Assembly: GCF_900090315.1 (NCBI RefSeq)
Contig: NZ_FMHZ01000002.1
Coordinates: forward strand, 1,652,501 to 1,716,500
DNA from: Micromonospora citrea
Lineage (GTDB): Bacteria; Actinomycetota; Actinomycetes; Mycobacteriales; Micromonosporaceae
Length of the DNA stretch: 64,000 nucleotides
Direction of reading: 5' to 3'
Shown here piece after piece: positions 28,788-38,955 of this stretch. A program made the position numbers and the translations under genes. The notes beneath the pieces were generated by a model that was not told where the DNA came from, ran no database searches, and worked only from the letters and a program-made list of their open reading frames with translations. Every line of letters starts with the position of its first letter. Within the stretch, counting starts at the first letter, position 1.

Positions 28788-29492
28788 TCAGGGGTTGACG
28801 ACCACCGGCGGGGCCCCGACCAGGTCTAGCCGGTCGCCGAGGATCACGGCGGCGGCCCGCACGAGCTGCGCCAGCCGGTCCACCTCGGTGGCGTGGAACG
28901 CCGCCGCGCCCGGCGTCCCGGCGCGCTCGCGGGCCACCACCAGCACCAGGCCGGCCCGGCCGAACGGCGCGACCGCGAAGTGCTCGCCGTCGGGCGCGGT
29001 CATCGCCCGGGCGCGCAGCGGCGTCACCTCCGGCAGCGGCGGCGGTACGGGGGCCCGCCAGCTCGCCGGCCCGACGGTCGCCTGCCCGGCGGCGCCACGG
29101 CGGGCGGCCCAGTCCAGGGGCACCACGGCGGCGACGGCCCAGTCGGCGGCGAGCAGCCCCGGCACGGCGTCGACCAGGGTGGCCACGCCCTCGGCGGGGT
29201 TGGCCGCGACCTGGGCCAGCAGTTCGGCGTCCTGCCCGGTGGTGGTGGGCGCGCCGATCGCCCGCCACACCCCGTCCACCCGTACGCCCGGAACGGCGGC
29301 CAGCCCGGCCAGCAGCCGCTCGACCCGCGCGGCACCCGGCCAGACCACGGTGAAGTCGTCCACTGCCCGCCCGCCCAGCCGCTCCAGCACGACCACCTGG
29401 ACGATGTCCGCACCGGACACGCCCATGGTGCGCGCCACCTGGCCGAGCGTGCCCGGACGGTCCGGCAGGGTGACCCGAACTCGCAGCAACAT
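28788..29492 (-). CDS. ACT domain-containing protein
   Basis: A 234-residue protein that begins MLLRVRVTLPDRPGTLGQVA, a clear ACT domain (residues 1-75), closely parallel to the start of the neighbouring ACT-GNAT protein. The rest (about 80-234) has a GAF-like flavour (PDGEHFAVAPFGRAGLVLVV, HATEVDRLAQLVRAAAVIL) and no catalytic motif that I recognise. ATG 29492 has GGAGGG 6 nt upstream. With the downstream gene it forms a two-gene amino-acid-sensing unit, 123 bp apart. Confidence 0.75.
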   Translation of the reverse strand: MLLRVRVTLPDRPGTLGQVARTMGVSGADIVQVVVLERLGGRAVDDFTVVWPGAARVERLLAGLAAVPGVRVDGVWRAIGAPTTTGQDAELLAQVAANPAEGVATLVDAVPGLLAADWAVAAVVPLDWAARRGAAGQATVGPASWRAPVPPPLPEVTPLRARAMTAPDGEHFAVAPFGRAGLVLVVARERAGTPGAAAFHATEVDRLAQLVRAAAVILGDRLDLVGAPPVVVNP

Positions 29493-29641
29493 GTCTGTCC
29501 CTCCGCTCGGCGGGCCGGCGCCATCCGCCGGCAGGCTGGGCACCAGCCTGGCCCGTGGGCGTTTCGCCCCTGTTGCAGTGCCATGTCCCGGGGGTCAAAT
29601 CCGACCTTGACAACATGGCGGAGCTGCCATCAACTAATCGG

Positions 29642-30730
29642 ATGACCGAGCCGGCCGTCGACGCGTACGGGCCGGGGAGCGCCGCCGCCCCCGCCGCCTC
29701 CCCCCGCGGGTTGGATCTCGACCGCCTCGCCGGCCACCTGGCGCGGCACCGGCCCGAGCTGGCCGGCGGGCCGCTGCGGGCCCGGCTGATCGCCGGCGGC
29801 AAGTCCAACCTGACCTACCTGCTCGACGCCGGCGGGCGGGAGGTCGTGCTGCGCCGCCCGCCGCTCGGGCACGTGCTGGCCACCGCGCACGACATGGCCC
29901 GGGAACACCGGGTGATCTCCGCGCTGGCGCCGACCGACGTGCCGGTGCCGGAGGCGCTGCTGCTCTGCGAGGACCCCGAGGTGATCGGGGCGCCGTTCTA
30001 CCTGATGGAACGGGTGCGCGGCGACGTGTTCCGCACCCGCGCCCAGACCGACCCGCTGACCGCGGACCAGCGGCGGGGCCTGGCGATGGCGATGATGGAC
30101 ACCCTCGCCGCGCTGCACGCCGTCGAGCCGGCGTCGGTGGGCCTGGGCGACTTCGGCCGGCCGGAGGGCTACCTCGCCCGGCAGGTCCGTCGCTGGTCCG
30201 GCCAGCTCGACCGGTCCCGCAGCCGGCCGCTGCCCGGCATCGAGGAGCTGCGCGACCTGCTCGCCGCCACCGCGCCGGAGGGCGCCAACGCCGGCCGGAT
30301 CGTGCACGGCGACTACCGGCTGGACAATCTCCTCGCCACCGTCGACCCGGTGGCCGTCCGGGCCGTGCTCGACTGGGAGATGGCCACCCTCGGCGACCCG
30401 CTGGCCGACCTCGGGCTCCTGCTGACCTACTGGGACGTGCTCGGCGGCAGCGACTCGGCCGCCGGCAACCCGGTCGCCGACGGGCTCGGCCCGAACGCCG
30501 GCTTCCCCACCGGCTCGGAGCTCATCGAGCGCTACGCCGGGCGCGGCGACGTCGACGTCGGCCCGCTGCACTGGCACGTCGCGCTCGGCTGCTTCAAGCT
30601 CGCGGTGATCTGCGAGGGCATCCACTACCGGCACACGCTCGGGCAGACGCTCGGCGAGGGCTTCGACCGGATCGGCGACATGGTGGCACCGCTGGTCGAG
30701 CACGGGCTGACCGCCGCCAGGGAGCGGTGA
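29642..30730 (+). CDS. APH-family phosphotransferase (ACAD10/11-type)
   Basis: A 362-residue aminoglycoside-phosphotransferase-fold kinase: [21 protein letters not shown] is the ATP-binding start, [10 protein letters not shown] the catalytic loop with its Asp and Asn, and [16 protein letters not shown] the metal-binding DxE/D. Members of this subgroup sit next to, or are fused to, acyl-CoA dehydrogenases and phosphorylate 4-hydroxyacyl groups. The immediate overlap with the ACAD gene supports that. The ATG at 29642 lies next to TAAT (29635-29638), with TTGACA at 29607-29612, so it is probably leaderless. ATG 29615 is the alternative. Confidence 0.88.
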   Translation: MTEPAVDAYGPGSAAAPAASPRGLDLDRLAGHLARHRPELAGGPLRARLIAGGKSNLTYLLDAGGREVVLRRPPLGHVLATAHDMAREHRVISALAPTDVPVPEALLLCEDPEVIGAPFYLMERVRGDVFRTRAQTDPLTADQRRGLAMAMMDTLAALHAVEPASVGLGDFGRPEGYLARQVRRWSGQLDRSRSRPLPGIEELRDLLAATAPEGANAGRIVHGDYRLDNLLATVDPVAVRAVLDWEMATLGDPLADLGLLLTYWDVLGGSDSAAGNPVADGLGPNAGFPTGSELIERYAGRGDVDVGPLHWHVALGCFKLAVICEGIHYRHTLGQTLGEGFDRIGDMVAPLVEHGLTAARER

Positions 30731-31944
30731 TGGACTTCGCGTACGACGCCCGCACGGAGCAGTTGCGGGCCGAGCTGACCGACTTCCTGGAGCAGCACGT
30801 CCACCCCGCCGAGCCGGTGCACGCCGAGCAGGTGGCCGCTGCCGGCGACCCGTGGGCCCGGCCGCCCGTGATGGCCGAGCTGAAGGCCGAGGCGCGCAAG
30901 CGCGGCCTGTGGAACCTCTTCCTGCCCGACCCGCGCCACGGCGCCGGGCTGACCAACCTCCAGTACGCCCCGCTGGCCGAGCTGACCGGGCGCAGCCCTC
31001 ACCTGGCGCCGGAGGCGGTCAACTGCGCCGCACCGGACACGGGCAACATGGAGCTGCTCGCCGAGTTCGGCTCGCCGGAGCAGCAGGAGCGCTGGCTGCG
31101 CCCGCTGCTGGAGGGCGAGATCCGCTCGGCGTTCTGCATGACCGAGCCGGAGGTCGCCTCCTCGGACGCGACGAACATCGCCACCCGGATCGTCCGCGAC
31201 GGCGACCACTACGTGGTCAACGGGCGCAAGTGGTGGTCGTCGGGGGCGATGGACCCGGCCTGCGAGATCTTCGTCGTGATGGGCAAGACCGACCCGGGGG
31301 CCGACCGGCACCGCCAGCAGAGCATGATCCTGGTGCCGCGGAACACCCCCGGCGTGACGGTCCGCCGCGGCATGACGGTGTTCGGCTACAGCGACGCCCC
31401 GCACGGCGGCCACGCCGAGATCGACTTCACCGACGTGCGGGTGCCGGCGGAGAACCTGGTCGGGGCCGAGGGCGCCGGATTCGCGATCGCGCAGGCCCGG
31501 CTCGGCCCGGGGCGGATCCACCACTGCATGCGGCTGGTCGGCATGGCGGAGCGAGCCCTGGAACTGCTCTGCCGGCGGGTGACCGAGCGGGTGGCGTTCG
31601 GCCGGCCGTTGGCCGAGCAGGGCGTGGTCCGCGAGTGGATCGCCGAGTCGCGGGTGCGCATCGAGCAGGCCCGCCTGCTGGTGCTCAAGACCGCCTGGCT
31701 GATGGACACCGTGGGCAACAAGGGCGCGCACACCGAGATCCAGGCCATCAAGATCGCCACGCCGGCGATGGCCGAGTGGGTGATCGACAAGGCCGTCCAG
31801 GCGTACGGCGGCGCCGGCGTCAGCCAGGACACCCCGCTGGCCGCCCTCTGGGCCCAGGCCCGCACCCTGCGCCTGGCCGACGGCCCGGACGAGGTGCACC
31901 GCGCCTCACTCGCCAAACGCGAACTCCGCCGCTGGTCGGACTGA
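30730..31944 (+). CDS. Acyl-CoA dehydrogenase (ACAD11-like)
   Basis: A 404-residue FAD-dependent dehydrogenase that introduces the alpha-beta double bond in acyl-CoA. It shows [17 protein letters not shown] (flavin-binding signature), [38 protein letters not shown] and [18 protein letters not shown] with the C-terminal substrate and FAD contacts. The ATG at 30730 shares one base with the kinase stop TGA (TGATG), so the two are translationally coupled. The pair resembles the 4-hydroxy fatty-acid degradation enzymes: kinase phosphorylates, dehydrogenase then eliminates. The true substrate is inferred, not shown. Confidence 0.92.
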   Translation: MDFAYDARTEQLRAELTDFLEQHVHPAEPVHAEQVAAAGDPWARPPVMAELKAEARKRGLWNLFLPDPRHGAGLTNLQYAPLAELTGRSPHLAPEAVNCAAPDTGNMELLAEFGSPEQQERWLRPLLEGEIRSAFCMTEPEVASSDATNIATRIVRDGDHYVVNGRKWWSSGAMDPACEIFVVMGKTDPGADRHRQQSMILVPRNTPGVTVRRGMTVFGYSDAPHGGHAEIDFTDVRVPAENLVGAEGAGFAIAQARLGPGRIHHCMRLVGMAERALELLCRRVTERVAFGRPLAEQGVVREWIAESRVRIEQARLLVLKTAWLMDTVGNKGAHTEIQAIKIATPAMAEWVIDKAVQAYGGAGVSQDTPLAALWAQARTLRLADGPDEVHRASLAKRELRRWSD

Positions 31945-32066
31945 CCACGACACCGACCGGACCCGCGCCGCCACCCGCCGACCGGCCCGCCCGCCCGGCC
32001 CCGACCGAGCCCACGCCACAGCCCTCCTGGCTGTCCGGGCGGCCGGACGGGCCGACAGACGAACGG

Positions 32067-32233
32067 CAGGCGGCGGACGGCAGGCGGCGGACGACAGGCG
32101 GCGGACGACAGGCGGCGGACGACAGGCGGCGGCGGACGACAGGCGGCGGACGACAGGCGGCGGACGACAGGCGGCGGACGACAGGCGGCGGACGACAGGC
32201 GGCGGACGACAGGCGGCGGACGACAGGCGGCGG
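32067..32233. repeat. 14-bp tandem repeat, about 12 copies
   Basis: CAGGCGGCGGACGA is repeated head to tail about twelve times, one copy carrying an extra GCG triplet and the first ones reading ...ACGG. The unit is not a multiple of three, so the array cannot encode a stable repeated peptide. It lies 120 bp past the acyl-CoA dehydrogenase stop in an 835-bp gene-free stretch (31945-32779). Confidence 0.95.
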
Positions 32234-32355
32234 GCATGCTGCCGTATCGGCGCTGTCGAGCTGATGTCACAAACGACTCACCGAGGACGGGTGACCTTTT
32301 CGCGGAGCCGCCGTCCTCGTCCCCGGACCGCAGCAGTCGCCGGCGAGCGTTGACG

Positions 32356-32474
32356 GTGATGTCGTGGACGACTCAGCTCGACAGGCACACCCGCGAGACA
32401 CCGCCGCCCCATCCGCCGGACAAGAACCTCGCCAGTCGCCAGTGATGTCGTGGACGACTCAGCTCGACAGGCAC
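32356..32474. repeat. 33-bp direct repeat, two copies 86 bp apart
   Basis: Identical 33-bp blocks beginning GTGATGTCGTGGACGACTCA occupy 32356-32388 and 32442-32474. Each contains ATG followed by codons for SWTTQLDRH in the same local phase, but the two reading frames diverge afterwards and no ribosome site precedes them. Nothing else is recognisable between the copies. Confidence 0.9.
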
Positions 32475-32578
32475 CCCGGCGGGATATCGCCCCGGGCGGA
32501 GGGTGCGGCGCGAGGCCGGTCGTCACCGGCGAAGGCGGTGGCCCAGGGCCGGCAGCCGGGGGCAAGGCCACGGCCGGA

Positions 32579-32694
32579 GGCGGGGGGCCCGCAGTGGCCA
32601 GCGGCGGGGGGCCCGCAGTGGCCGGAGGCGGAAGCCCGCAGTGGCCAGCAGCGGGGGGCCCGCAGTGGCCGGCGGCGGGAGCCCGCGGTGGGCG
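32579..32694. repeat. About 24-bp imperfect tandem repeat
   Basis: At least five degenerate copies of a unit containing GGGGCCCGCAGTGGCC are joined by GGCGG stretches. The array lies 85 bp downstream of the cebR stop (minus strand). It is independent of the 14-bp array in the same intergenic region. Confidence 0.85.
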
Positions 32695-32779
32695 GCGGCC
32701 GGCTTGTCCAGCCGGACGAGACCGCCGCTGCGGCGCGCTGCGGCTGCGGCCCGGGTCAGGCGGGTGCGGCGAACCGGGA

Positions 32780-33826
32780 TCAGGTGGAGGCGCGTTCCAC
32801 GAGTTGGGTGTCGAGGAGGATGTGGGGGGACGGGAGCTCGTCGCCGCGGATGCGGGAGACCAGCAGTTGGGCCATCTGCCGACCCATCTCCTCCACCGGC
32901 TGGAAGACCGTGGTCAGCGGCGGGTCGGACTGCCGGGCGATCGGCGCGTCGTCGAAGCCGACCACGGCCACGTCCTCCGGCACCCGCCGGCCCGCCTCGC
33001 GCAGCGCGCGCAACGCGCCGAACGCCATCAGGTCGGAGGCGACGAAGACGGCGTCCAGGTCGGGGCAGACCTCCAGCAGCCGGCGCATCCCGGCCGCCCC
33101 GCTGCCCTCGCTGAAGTCCCCGTACGCGACGAGGTCGGGGTTGACCCCGCCCCCGGCGGCCCTGACGGCCTCCTTGTAGCCGGTCAACCGCCCCAGGCCG
33201 GCACCCATGTCCTGCGGGCCCGCGATGGTCGCGATGCGCCGCCGCCCCCGGCCGGCCAGGTGCTCGACGGCGCGCCGGGCGCCGCCGACGTTGTCCACGT
33301 CGACGTAGTACGCGGGCTGCGCGCCGGGCTGCAGCATCCGCGCCGGCCGCCCGCCGAGCACGGTGGGCAGGCCGCGCTCCTCCAGCAGGGTGGGCAGCGG
33401 ATCGGAGTCGTGCAGCGACAGCAGCAGGACCCCGTCGACGTGCTGGTTGGTCAGGTGGTGCTCGACCCGCTCCCGCTCGATCGGCGACTGCACCATCGCC
33501 AGCCAGAGCTGCAGGGGCGTCTCCAGCAGGCCGGAGCTGACGCCCCGGACGATGCCGGCGAAGAACGGCTCGGTGAAGACCCGGTCGCCGGACTCGGAGA
33601 CCACCAGGGCGATCGAGTCGGTGCGCTGGGTGACCAGGGCGCGGGCGGCACGGTTCGGCACGTACCCCAGCTCGGCGATGGCCTGCTGCACCGCGGCGCG
33701 CGCCTCGGGGCTCACCTGCGGCGAGCCGTTGACCACGCGGGAGACCGTCCCGCGGCCGACGCCGGCGCGCGCGGCGACGGCGTCGAGGGTCGGGCGCCCG
33801 AGCGACCGGGTGCGCTGCGTTGTCAT
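32780..33826 (-). CDS. cebR: LacI-family cellobiose repressor CebR
   Basis: A 348-residue LacI/GalR repressor. The DNA-binding head has LDAVAARAGVGRGTVSRVV (about residues 14-32) with hinge NGSPQVSPEAR, then a periplasmic-binding-protein-like effector core (LPTVLGGRP, FDDAPIARQSDPPLTTVFQP). The head and its position beside bglC and cebEFG fit CebR, which binds TGGGAGCGCTCCCA and is released by cellobiose. Such boxes are present at 24636, 38703 and 38755. It is transcribed in the same direction as bglC but a strong terminator separates the two. Confidence 0.93.
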   Translation of the reverse strand: MTTQRTRSLGRPTLDAVAARAGVGRGTVSRVVNGSPQVSPEARAAVQQAIAELGYVPNRAARALVTQRTDSIALVVSESGDRVFTEPFFAGIVRGVSSGLLETPLQLWLAMVQSPIERERVEHHLTNQHVDGVLLLSLHDSDPLPTLLEERGLPTVLGGRPARMLQPGAQPAYYVDVDNVGGARRAVEHLAGRGRRRIATIAGPQDMGAGLGRLTGYKEAVRAAGGGVNPDLVAYGDFSEGSGAAGMRRLLEVCPDLDAVFVASDLMAFGALRALREAGRRVPEDVAVVGFDDAPIARQSDPPLTTVFQPVEEMGRQMAQLLVSRIRGDELPSPHILLDTQLVERAST

Positions 33827-33850
33827 CGTCTGCTCCTCCGACGGCGGGCC

Positions 33851-33888
33851 GGCCCCGGCCCCACCCCGCGCGGGGTGGGGCCGGGGCC
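33851..33888. terminator. Strong hairpin between bglC and cebR
   Basis: A 38-bp perfect palindrome (arms GGCCCCGGCCCCACCCCGC and complement, centre 33869/33870) lies 24 bp after the bglC stop and 25 bp before the cebR start. It should terminate the cebEFG-bglC transcript and insulate cebR. Confidence 0.85.
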
Positions 33889-33911
33889 GCCCGTTGATGG
33901 CTGGCCCTCGC

Positions 33912-35345
33912 CTATTGTGCGGCCAGACCGTTGCGTCGGATCACCTCGGCGTACCACCTGGCGCTGGACTTGGGGATGCGGACCTGGCTGTCGTAGTCGA
34001 CGTAGACCATCCCGAACCGCTTCGTGTAGCCCCAGGCCCACTCGAAATTATCCATCAGCGACCAGGCGAAGTAGCCGCGCAGGGGCACCCCGGCCTCGAT
34101 CGCCTCGTGCGCGGCGCGCAGGTGGGCGTCGAAGTAGGCCAGCCGGTCGGCGTCGTCGACCCGCCCGTCGACCACCGAGTCGACGAAGGCGGAGCCGTTC
34201 TCGGTGACGTAGAGCGGCAGGTCCGTGTATTCCTCGTGCACCCGGCGCAGCGTCTCCACCAGGCCGGGCGCGTCGATCTCCCAGTTCATGTCGGTGACCG
34301 GGACGCCCCGGGTGACGAACCGGACGTCCTCGCTGCCCGGCCAGCAGGACGGCGACCGCCAGTACGGCTCCGGCTCGGCGCCCTCGACGGCGGCGGCGAC
34401 CACGTGGCGGCTGTAGTAGTTGACGCCGACCAGGTCCAGCGGGGTGGCGATGGTCGCCAGGTCGCCGTCGCGCACGTGCCCGAAGTCGGTGACGCCGGCC
34501 AGGTCGGCCATCAGGTCCGCCGGGTAGGAGCCGCGCAGCAGCGGGTCGAGGAAGAACCGGTTGGCCAGCCCGTCGATGCGGCGCGCGGCGTCGACGTCGG
34601 CGGGGGCGTCGCTGGCCGGGGTGACCGGGTAGAGGTTGACCGTCACCCCGACCTCGGCGGCGGGCCGGGCCGCGCGCAGCGCCTGCACGGCGAGGCCGTG
34701 GCCGAGCATCAGGTGGTGCCCGGCCCGGACGGCGTCGGCCCCGTCGGAGCGGCCCGGCGCGTGCACGCCGGAGCCGTAGCCGAGGAACGCGGAGCACCAC
34801 GGCTCGTTCAGCGTGGTCCAGTAGCGCACCCGGTCGCCGAGGGCGTCGGCGACCAGCGTGGTGTAGTCGGCGAACCGCGCGGCGGTGTCCCGGGCCGGCC
34901 AGCCGCCGACGTCCTCCAGCGGCTGCGGCAGGTCCCAGTGGTAGAGGGTGAGCCACGGCTCGATCCCGTGCGCCAGCAACTCGTCGACGAGCCGCGAGTA
35001 GAAGTCGAGCCCCTCGGCGTTGGCCGGGCCGGCGCCGCCGGGCTGGACCCGGGGCCAGGACACCGAGAACCGGTAGGACCTCAGCCCCAGCTCGGCCATC
35101 AGCGCGACGTCGGAACTCAGCCGGTGGTAGTGGTCGCAGGCGACGTCGCCGGTGTGCCCGGCGACCACCCGGCCGGGGGTGTGGCTGAAGGTGTCCCAGA
35201 TGGACGGGGTCCGGCCGCCCTCGGCCGCCGCGCCCTCGATCTGGTACGCGGCGGTCGCCGCGCCCCAGAGGAAGCCGGGCGGGAAGGTCAGCGGCGGACG
35301 GTCGTCGAGGACGCCGACGGCGGGCGGGGTGGCGGGGTTGCTCAC
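33912..35345 (-). CDS. bglC: Family 1 beta-glucosidase BglC
   Basis: A 477-residue cytoplasmic GH1 enzyme that hydrolyses cellobiose and short cello-oligosaccharides to glucose. GH1 features are [14 protein letters not shown] (26-39), acid/base Glu181 in TLNEPW, nucleophile Glu382 in YVTENGSA and the C-terminal [13 protein letters not shown] aglycone site. There is no signal peptide. The GTG start at 35345 overlaps the cebG stop by 4 nt (GTGA), so it is translated with the transporter genes. It is the last gene of the operon, followed by the terminator at 33851. Confidence 0.96.
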   Translation of the reverse strand: MSNPATPPAVGVLDDRPPLTFPPGFLWGAATAAYQIEGAAAEGGRTPSIWDTFSHTPGRVVAGHTGDVACDHYHRLSSDVALMAELGLRSYRFSVSWPRVQPGGAGPANAEGLDFYSRLVDELLAHGIEPWLTLYHWDLPQPLEDVGGWPARDTAARFADYTTLVADALGDRVRYWTTLNEPWCSAFLGYGSGVHAPGRSDGADAVRAGHHLMLGHGLAVQALRAARPAAEVGVTVNLYPVTPASDAPADVDAARRIDGLANRFFLDPLLRGSYPADLMADLAGVTDFGHVRDGDLATIATPLDLVGVNYYSRHVVAAAVEGAEPEPYWRSPSCWPGSEDVRFVTRGVPVTDMNWEIDAPGLVETLRRVHEEYTDLPLYVTENGSAFVDSVVDGRVDDADRLAYFDAHLRAAHEAIEAGVPLRGYFAWSLMDNFEWAWGYTKRFGMVYVDYDSQVRIPKSSARWYAEVIRRNGLAAQ

Positions 35346-36184
35346 GACTTGACGGCACCTTCCATGATGCCGCCCACGATCTGGCGGCCGAACAGGATGA
35401 ACACGATCACCAACGGTAGGGTGCCGATCGCGGTCGCGGCGAACACCTGCGAATAGTCGGTGTAGTAGGCGTAGGACAGGAAGGCCAGCGAGACCTGCAA
35501 CGTCGGGTTCTCCGAGGTGAGCACCGCGTACGGCCACAGGAACGAGTTCCAGGTCTCCATGAAGGTGAGCAGGCCGAGCACGGCGGCCGCGGGGCGCAGC
35601 GCGGGCAGCACGATGCTCCAGTAGATCCGGAACGTGCTCGCCCCGTCCACCCGACCCGCCTCGATCAGCTCGTCGGAGACGGCCTGGGTGGCGTACTGCC
35701 GCATCATGAACACGCCGAACGCGCTGACCAGGAACGGCACGGTCACCGCGTAGAGGGTGTCGAACCAGTTCAGGTCCTGGATCATGCCCCACAGCGGGAT
35801 GAGGCCGAGCTGCGTCGGGATCATCATGGTGATGATGATCGTCAGTAGCAGGGCGTTGCGGCCACGGAAGCGCAGCTTCGCGAAGGCGAAGCCGGCCAGC
35901 GATCCGGTGATCACCACGGAGACCGTCACGATGCCGGAGACGATCACCGAGTTGAGCAGGCCGGTGAGGAAGTTCGCCGCCTCGTTGTCGAGCACGCGGC
36001 CGAAGTTGTCGCCGAACGATCCGGCGGGCGCGACCGGCGGCGGGACGTCGTTGATCGAGTCCAGGCTGCGGGTGGCGATCACCACCATGTAGTAGAACGG
36101 GTAGATCGAGAAGAGCGTCGCAAGGACGAGCGCGACGTAGGTCAGCGGGCTGGTGCGCCACAGGCGCCGGGAGGCCGAGTTCAT
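35342..36184 (-). CDS. cebG: Cellobiose ABC transporter permease CebG
   Basis: A 280-residue inner-membrane permease with six hydrophobic segments. The EAA loop that contacts the ATPase is visible as [24 protein letters not shown]. It resembles the MalG-type second permease of carbohydrate ABC importers. ATG 36184 lies 11 nt after the cebF stop. With CebE and CebF it forms a cello-oligosaccharide importer. No ATPase gene is present, as in Streptomyces, where the shared MsiK energises it from elsewhere. Confidence 0.94.
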   Translation of the reverse strand: MNSASRRLWRTSPLTYVALVLATLFSIYPFYYMVVIATRSLDSINDVPPPVAPAGSFGDNFGRVLDNEAANFLTGLLNSVIVSGIVTVSVVITGSLAGFAFAKLRFRGRNALLLTIIITMMIPTQLGLIPLWGMIQDLNWFDTLYAVTVPFLVSAFGVFMMRQYATQAVSDELIEAGRVDGASTFRIYWSIVLPALRPAAAVLGLLTFMETWNSFLWPYAVLTSENPTLQVSLAFLSYAYYTDYSQVFAATAIGTLPLVIVFILFGRQIVGGIMEGAVKS

Positions 36185-36195
36185 CTGGGCGTTCC

Positions 36196-37161
36196 TCACT
36201 TCACCGTACGGCGGACGAGCAGGAAGTTGATCCCCGAGACGAGCGCGATCATCAGGAACATCGCCCAGGCGACCGCCGCGCCGTAGCCGGCCGTGTTGAG
36301 GTTCTCGATGCCCAGCTCGTACATGTACATGGCCAGGGTCTGGAACTCGCGCTGGTCGCCGCCGATGATGTTGCCGTTGGCGAAGACGAGGGGCTCGGTG
36401 AAGAGCTGGAGCCCGCCGATCGTGGAGAGGATCACCACGAAGACGAAGGTCGGCGTGAGCATCGGCAGGGTGATCCGCCAGAACTGCTTCCACTGGCTGG
36501 CCCCGTCGAGCGCCGCCGCCTCGTACAGGTCGCGCGGGATGGCCTGCATGCCGGCGAGCAGGATCAGGGTGTTGTAGCCGGTCCACCGCCAGTTGACCAT
36601 GGAGGCGATGGCGGTCCAGGAGCTCCAGCGCTCGGCGTCCCAGTCGATCGCGTCGATCCCGACGAAGCCCAGCAGCCAGTTGATCACGCCGAAGTCGCGC
36701 TGGAAGAGCATGCCGAAGACGATCGCCACGGCGGCCACCGAGACCACGTTCGGCATGAAGATCGCCAACCGGAAGAACGTGCGCGCGCGCAGGAAGGTGC
36801 GGTTGAGCAGGTTCGCGAGGAAGAGGGCGAGCAGCAGCTGCGGAATGGTCGACAGCAGGAAGATGCCGAACGTGTTGAGCGTGGCGTTCCAGAAGTAGTC
36901 GTCCTTGACCAGGGCGACGTAGTTGTCGAACCCGACGAAGCTGTGGTCTCCGATCAGGTTCCAGTCGTGCAGGGACATCCAGGCGGTCCGCAGCATCGGG
37001 TAGAGCCCGAAGATGCCGAAGACCACGAAGAACGGCGCGATGTAGAGGTACGGCGAGTACTTCAGGTCCAGCCGGGTCAGCGAGTGGGACCGGCGCCGCG
37101 ACGGCGGGCGGGGCGGCGGTGCGGCGGGCGACGGCGGCGCCGTCGTGGCCGAGAGGCTCAT
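36196..37161 (-). CDS. cebF: Cellobiose ABC transporter permease CebF
   Basis: A 321-residue MalF-type permease. A charged/proline-rich N terminus is followed by about six membrane helices and the EAA loop [28 protein letters not shown] 37161 is chosen over an upstream in-frame ATG (37266) because it lies just past the cebE gene, and the shorter N terminus ([10 protein letters not shown]) fits the family. It pairs with CebG to form the membrane channel. Confidence 0.94.
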   Translation of the reverse strand: MSLSATTAPPSPAAPPPRPPSRRRSHSLTRLDLKYSPYLYIAPFFVVFGIFGLYPMLRTAWMSLHDWNLIGDHSFVGFDNYVALVKDDYFWNATLNTFGIFLLSTIPQLLLALFLANLLNRTFLRARTFFRLAIFMPNVVSVAAVAIVFGMLFQRDFGVINWLLGFVGIDAIDWDAERWSSWTAIASMVNWRWTGYNTLILLAGMQAIPRDLYEAAALDGASQWKQFWRITLPMLTPTFVFVVILSTIGGLQLFTEPLVFANGNIIGGDQREFQTLAMYMYELGIENLNTAGYGAAVAWAMFLMIALVSGINFLLVRRTVK

Positions 37162-37282
37162 GCGGGGTCCTTTCCCGGCGTCGGCGCGGGCGCGCTCCGA
37201 CGCCCAGGCGGTGGTACGCGGAACGGGACGGCGCCGGTGGCGCCCGGGTGTCGACCCGGGCGCCACCTGGCGACGGGGTGGG

Positions 37283-38575
37283 TCAGAAGGCGCCCTGCGT
37301 CTTGGCGTCCTTGGTGAACTGCTCCCAGGCCTTTTCCTTCGTGGCCTGCCCCTGTTCGTACGAGCGCAGCGCCGGCTCGAACGCGTTCTCCTTCACCGCC
37401 TGGTGCTTCGGGCCGAGGTGCAGCGGCTGGATCTTGGCAACGCTGTCACCGAAGATCTTGCCGGTCGGCGCGTTGTTGAAGTACTCGTTGGTGTAGGCGA
37501 GGAACTCCTGGTTCTTCAGCGCCTCCAGGTTGGTCGGCAGCGGGCCCTTGAGCTTGAACGCCGCCACCTGGCTCTGCGCGTTGGTCAGGTACTCGGCGAG
37601 CTTCGCCGCCTCCTTCTGGTGCTTGCTCTGGTTCGGGACGCCGAGCCAGGAGCCACCCCAGTTGCCGGCGCCGCCGGGCACCGGGGCGACGTCCCACTTG
37701 CCCTTGTTCTCGGGGCCGGAGTTGTCCGAGACGATGCCGAGCATCCAGGACGGGCAGAAGGTCGCCGCGAAGGTGCCCTGCTTGAAGCCGGCCGACCACT
37801 CCGGCGACCAGGTGGCCGTCTCGGCGGTGATGTTGGCGTCGGCCATCGCGACCGCGGTGTCCCAGGCGGTCTTCACCGCCGCGCTCTTGTCGGCGACGAT
37901 GTTGTCGTCCTTGTCGTAGAACAGCTCGCCGCCCTGCTGGAACATGACCGCGCTGGCGGCGGTGGTGACCGAGTCGACCAGGCCCTTGCCGGTGGCGGCG
38001 CGGTACTTCTTGCCGGTCTCGATGAAGGCGTTCCAGTCCGGCCAGAGGGCGGCGACCTGGTCCCGCTCGACCGGCAGCTTGGCGGCCTGGAACAGGTCGC
38101 GCCGGTAGCAGACGGCGAGGCTGCCGACGTCGGTGGGCAGGCCGATCAGCCGGCCGTCCGGCGCCTTGCCCAGCTCGTACTTCCAGGGCAGGTAGTCCTT
38201 GCTGTGGTCGGCGACCAGCGGGGCGAGGTCGACCCAGTTGGCCGGGTTGGCCTTGAACTCGTTGAGGATGCCCTCTTCGAGGGCGACCACGTCGGCCGCG
38301 CCCCGGCCGGTGGCCAACGCCCGGACGATCTTCGGCCGGTACTCGTTGAGCTGGGCGACCTTCCGCAGCTCGACCTTGATGCCGGTGTCCTTCTCGTACT
38401 GCTTGATGATCTCGTCGTAGCCGAACTCGCCGAACGTGTCGACGACCAGCTTGGCGGGCTTCCCGCCGGCCGCCGGCGCGTCGTCGTCGTTGCCGCAGGC
38501 CGCGAGCCCGCCGAGGGCGGTGATCGCGGCCAGGGCGGCGGCCGCCATGCGGGTGCGCCGCGTGGTGAGGCTCAT
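37283..38575 (-). CDS. cebE: Cellobiose-binding lipoprotein CebE
   Basis: A 430-residue extracellular solute-binding lipoprotein (family 1). The signal peptide ends in a lipobox, LGGLAAC with Cys27 the lipidated residue, then an acidic linker and the binding domain (VVDTFGEFGYDEIIKQYEKDTGI...). Aromatic residues such as those in WGGSWLGVP and CPSWMLGIV are likely sugar-stacking sites. ATG 38575 has GAGGGG 5 nt upstream. It is the first gene of cebEFG-bglC and is controlled by the two CebR boxes at 38703 and 38755. Confidence 0.95.
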   Translation of the reverse strand: MSLTTRRTRMAAAALAAITALGGLAACGNDDDAPAAGGKPAKLVVDTFGEFGYDEIIKQYEKDTGIKVELRKVAQLNEYRPKIVRALATGRGAADVVALEEGILNEFKANPANWVDLAPLVADHSKDYLPWKYELGKAPDGRLIGLPTDVGSLAVCYRRDLFQAAKLPVERDQVAALWPDWNAFIETGKKYRAATGKGLVDSVTTAASAVMFQQGGELFYDKDDNIVADKSAAVKTAWDTAVAMADANITAETATWSPEWSAGFKQGTFAATFCPSWMLGIVSDNSGPENKGKWDVAPVPGGAGNWGGSWLGVPNQSKHQKEAAKLAEYLTNAQSQVAAFKLKGPLPTNLEALKNQEFLAYTNEYFNNAPTGKIFGDSVAKIQPLHLGPKHQAVKENAFEPALRSYEQGQATKEKAWEQFTKDAKTQGAF

Positions 38576-38702
38576 CCTGACCCCTCTTTCGGTGGTGAGG
38601 CTTGATTCGGGTGTGGTGGGGGGTGCCGTGCGCGCCACCGGCGCCGGGCGGAACCGGCTGTCGGCGGCCGGAGCGGGCGCGGGTGAGCCGTGCCACGTCC
38701 CC

Positions 38703-38768
38703 GGGAGCGCTCCCATGAGATTGCCGGGGGGTGTGAGGGGTGTCAATAGGCCTATGGGAGCGTTCCCA
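38703..38768 (-). promoter_or_regulatory. ceb operon promoter with two CebR boxes
   Basis: GGGAGCGCTCCC (38703-38714) and TGGGAGCGTTCCCA (38755-38768) flank a minus-strand promoter with TTGACA (38741-38746) and CAATCT (38718-38723) spaced 17 nt. One box would cover the start of transcription and the other the region upstream of -35, a two-site arrangement that could allow DNA looping or cooperative repression. The second box has one mismatch from a perfect palindrome. Confidence 0.9.
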
Positions 38769-38955
38769 GATCGTTACCGCCGGAACCGCTCCGAGGATGC
38801 CGGGACGACCGCCTCGCCGCTGACCAGCGCAGCGCCGGGAGGCGCACCCGGACGAAACGGTTCAGCGGGCGGTCCGGGCGACGCCGCCGCCGGTCGGTGC
38901 CGGTACGGAACGACAGGGCGGCCCGGGGCCGCCGAAACGGTTCAGGCGACCGGGG

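Noticed and set aside
32236..32445. Small open frame of 69 codons
   Set aside because: It lies on repeated DNA, has no ribosome site and its peptide is low complexity outside the duplicated 33-bp block.
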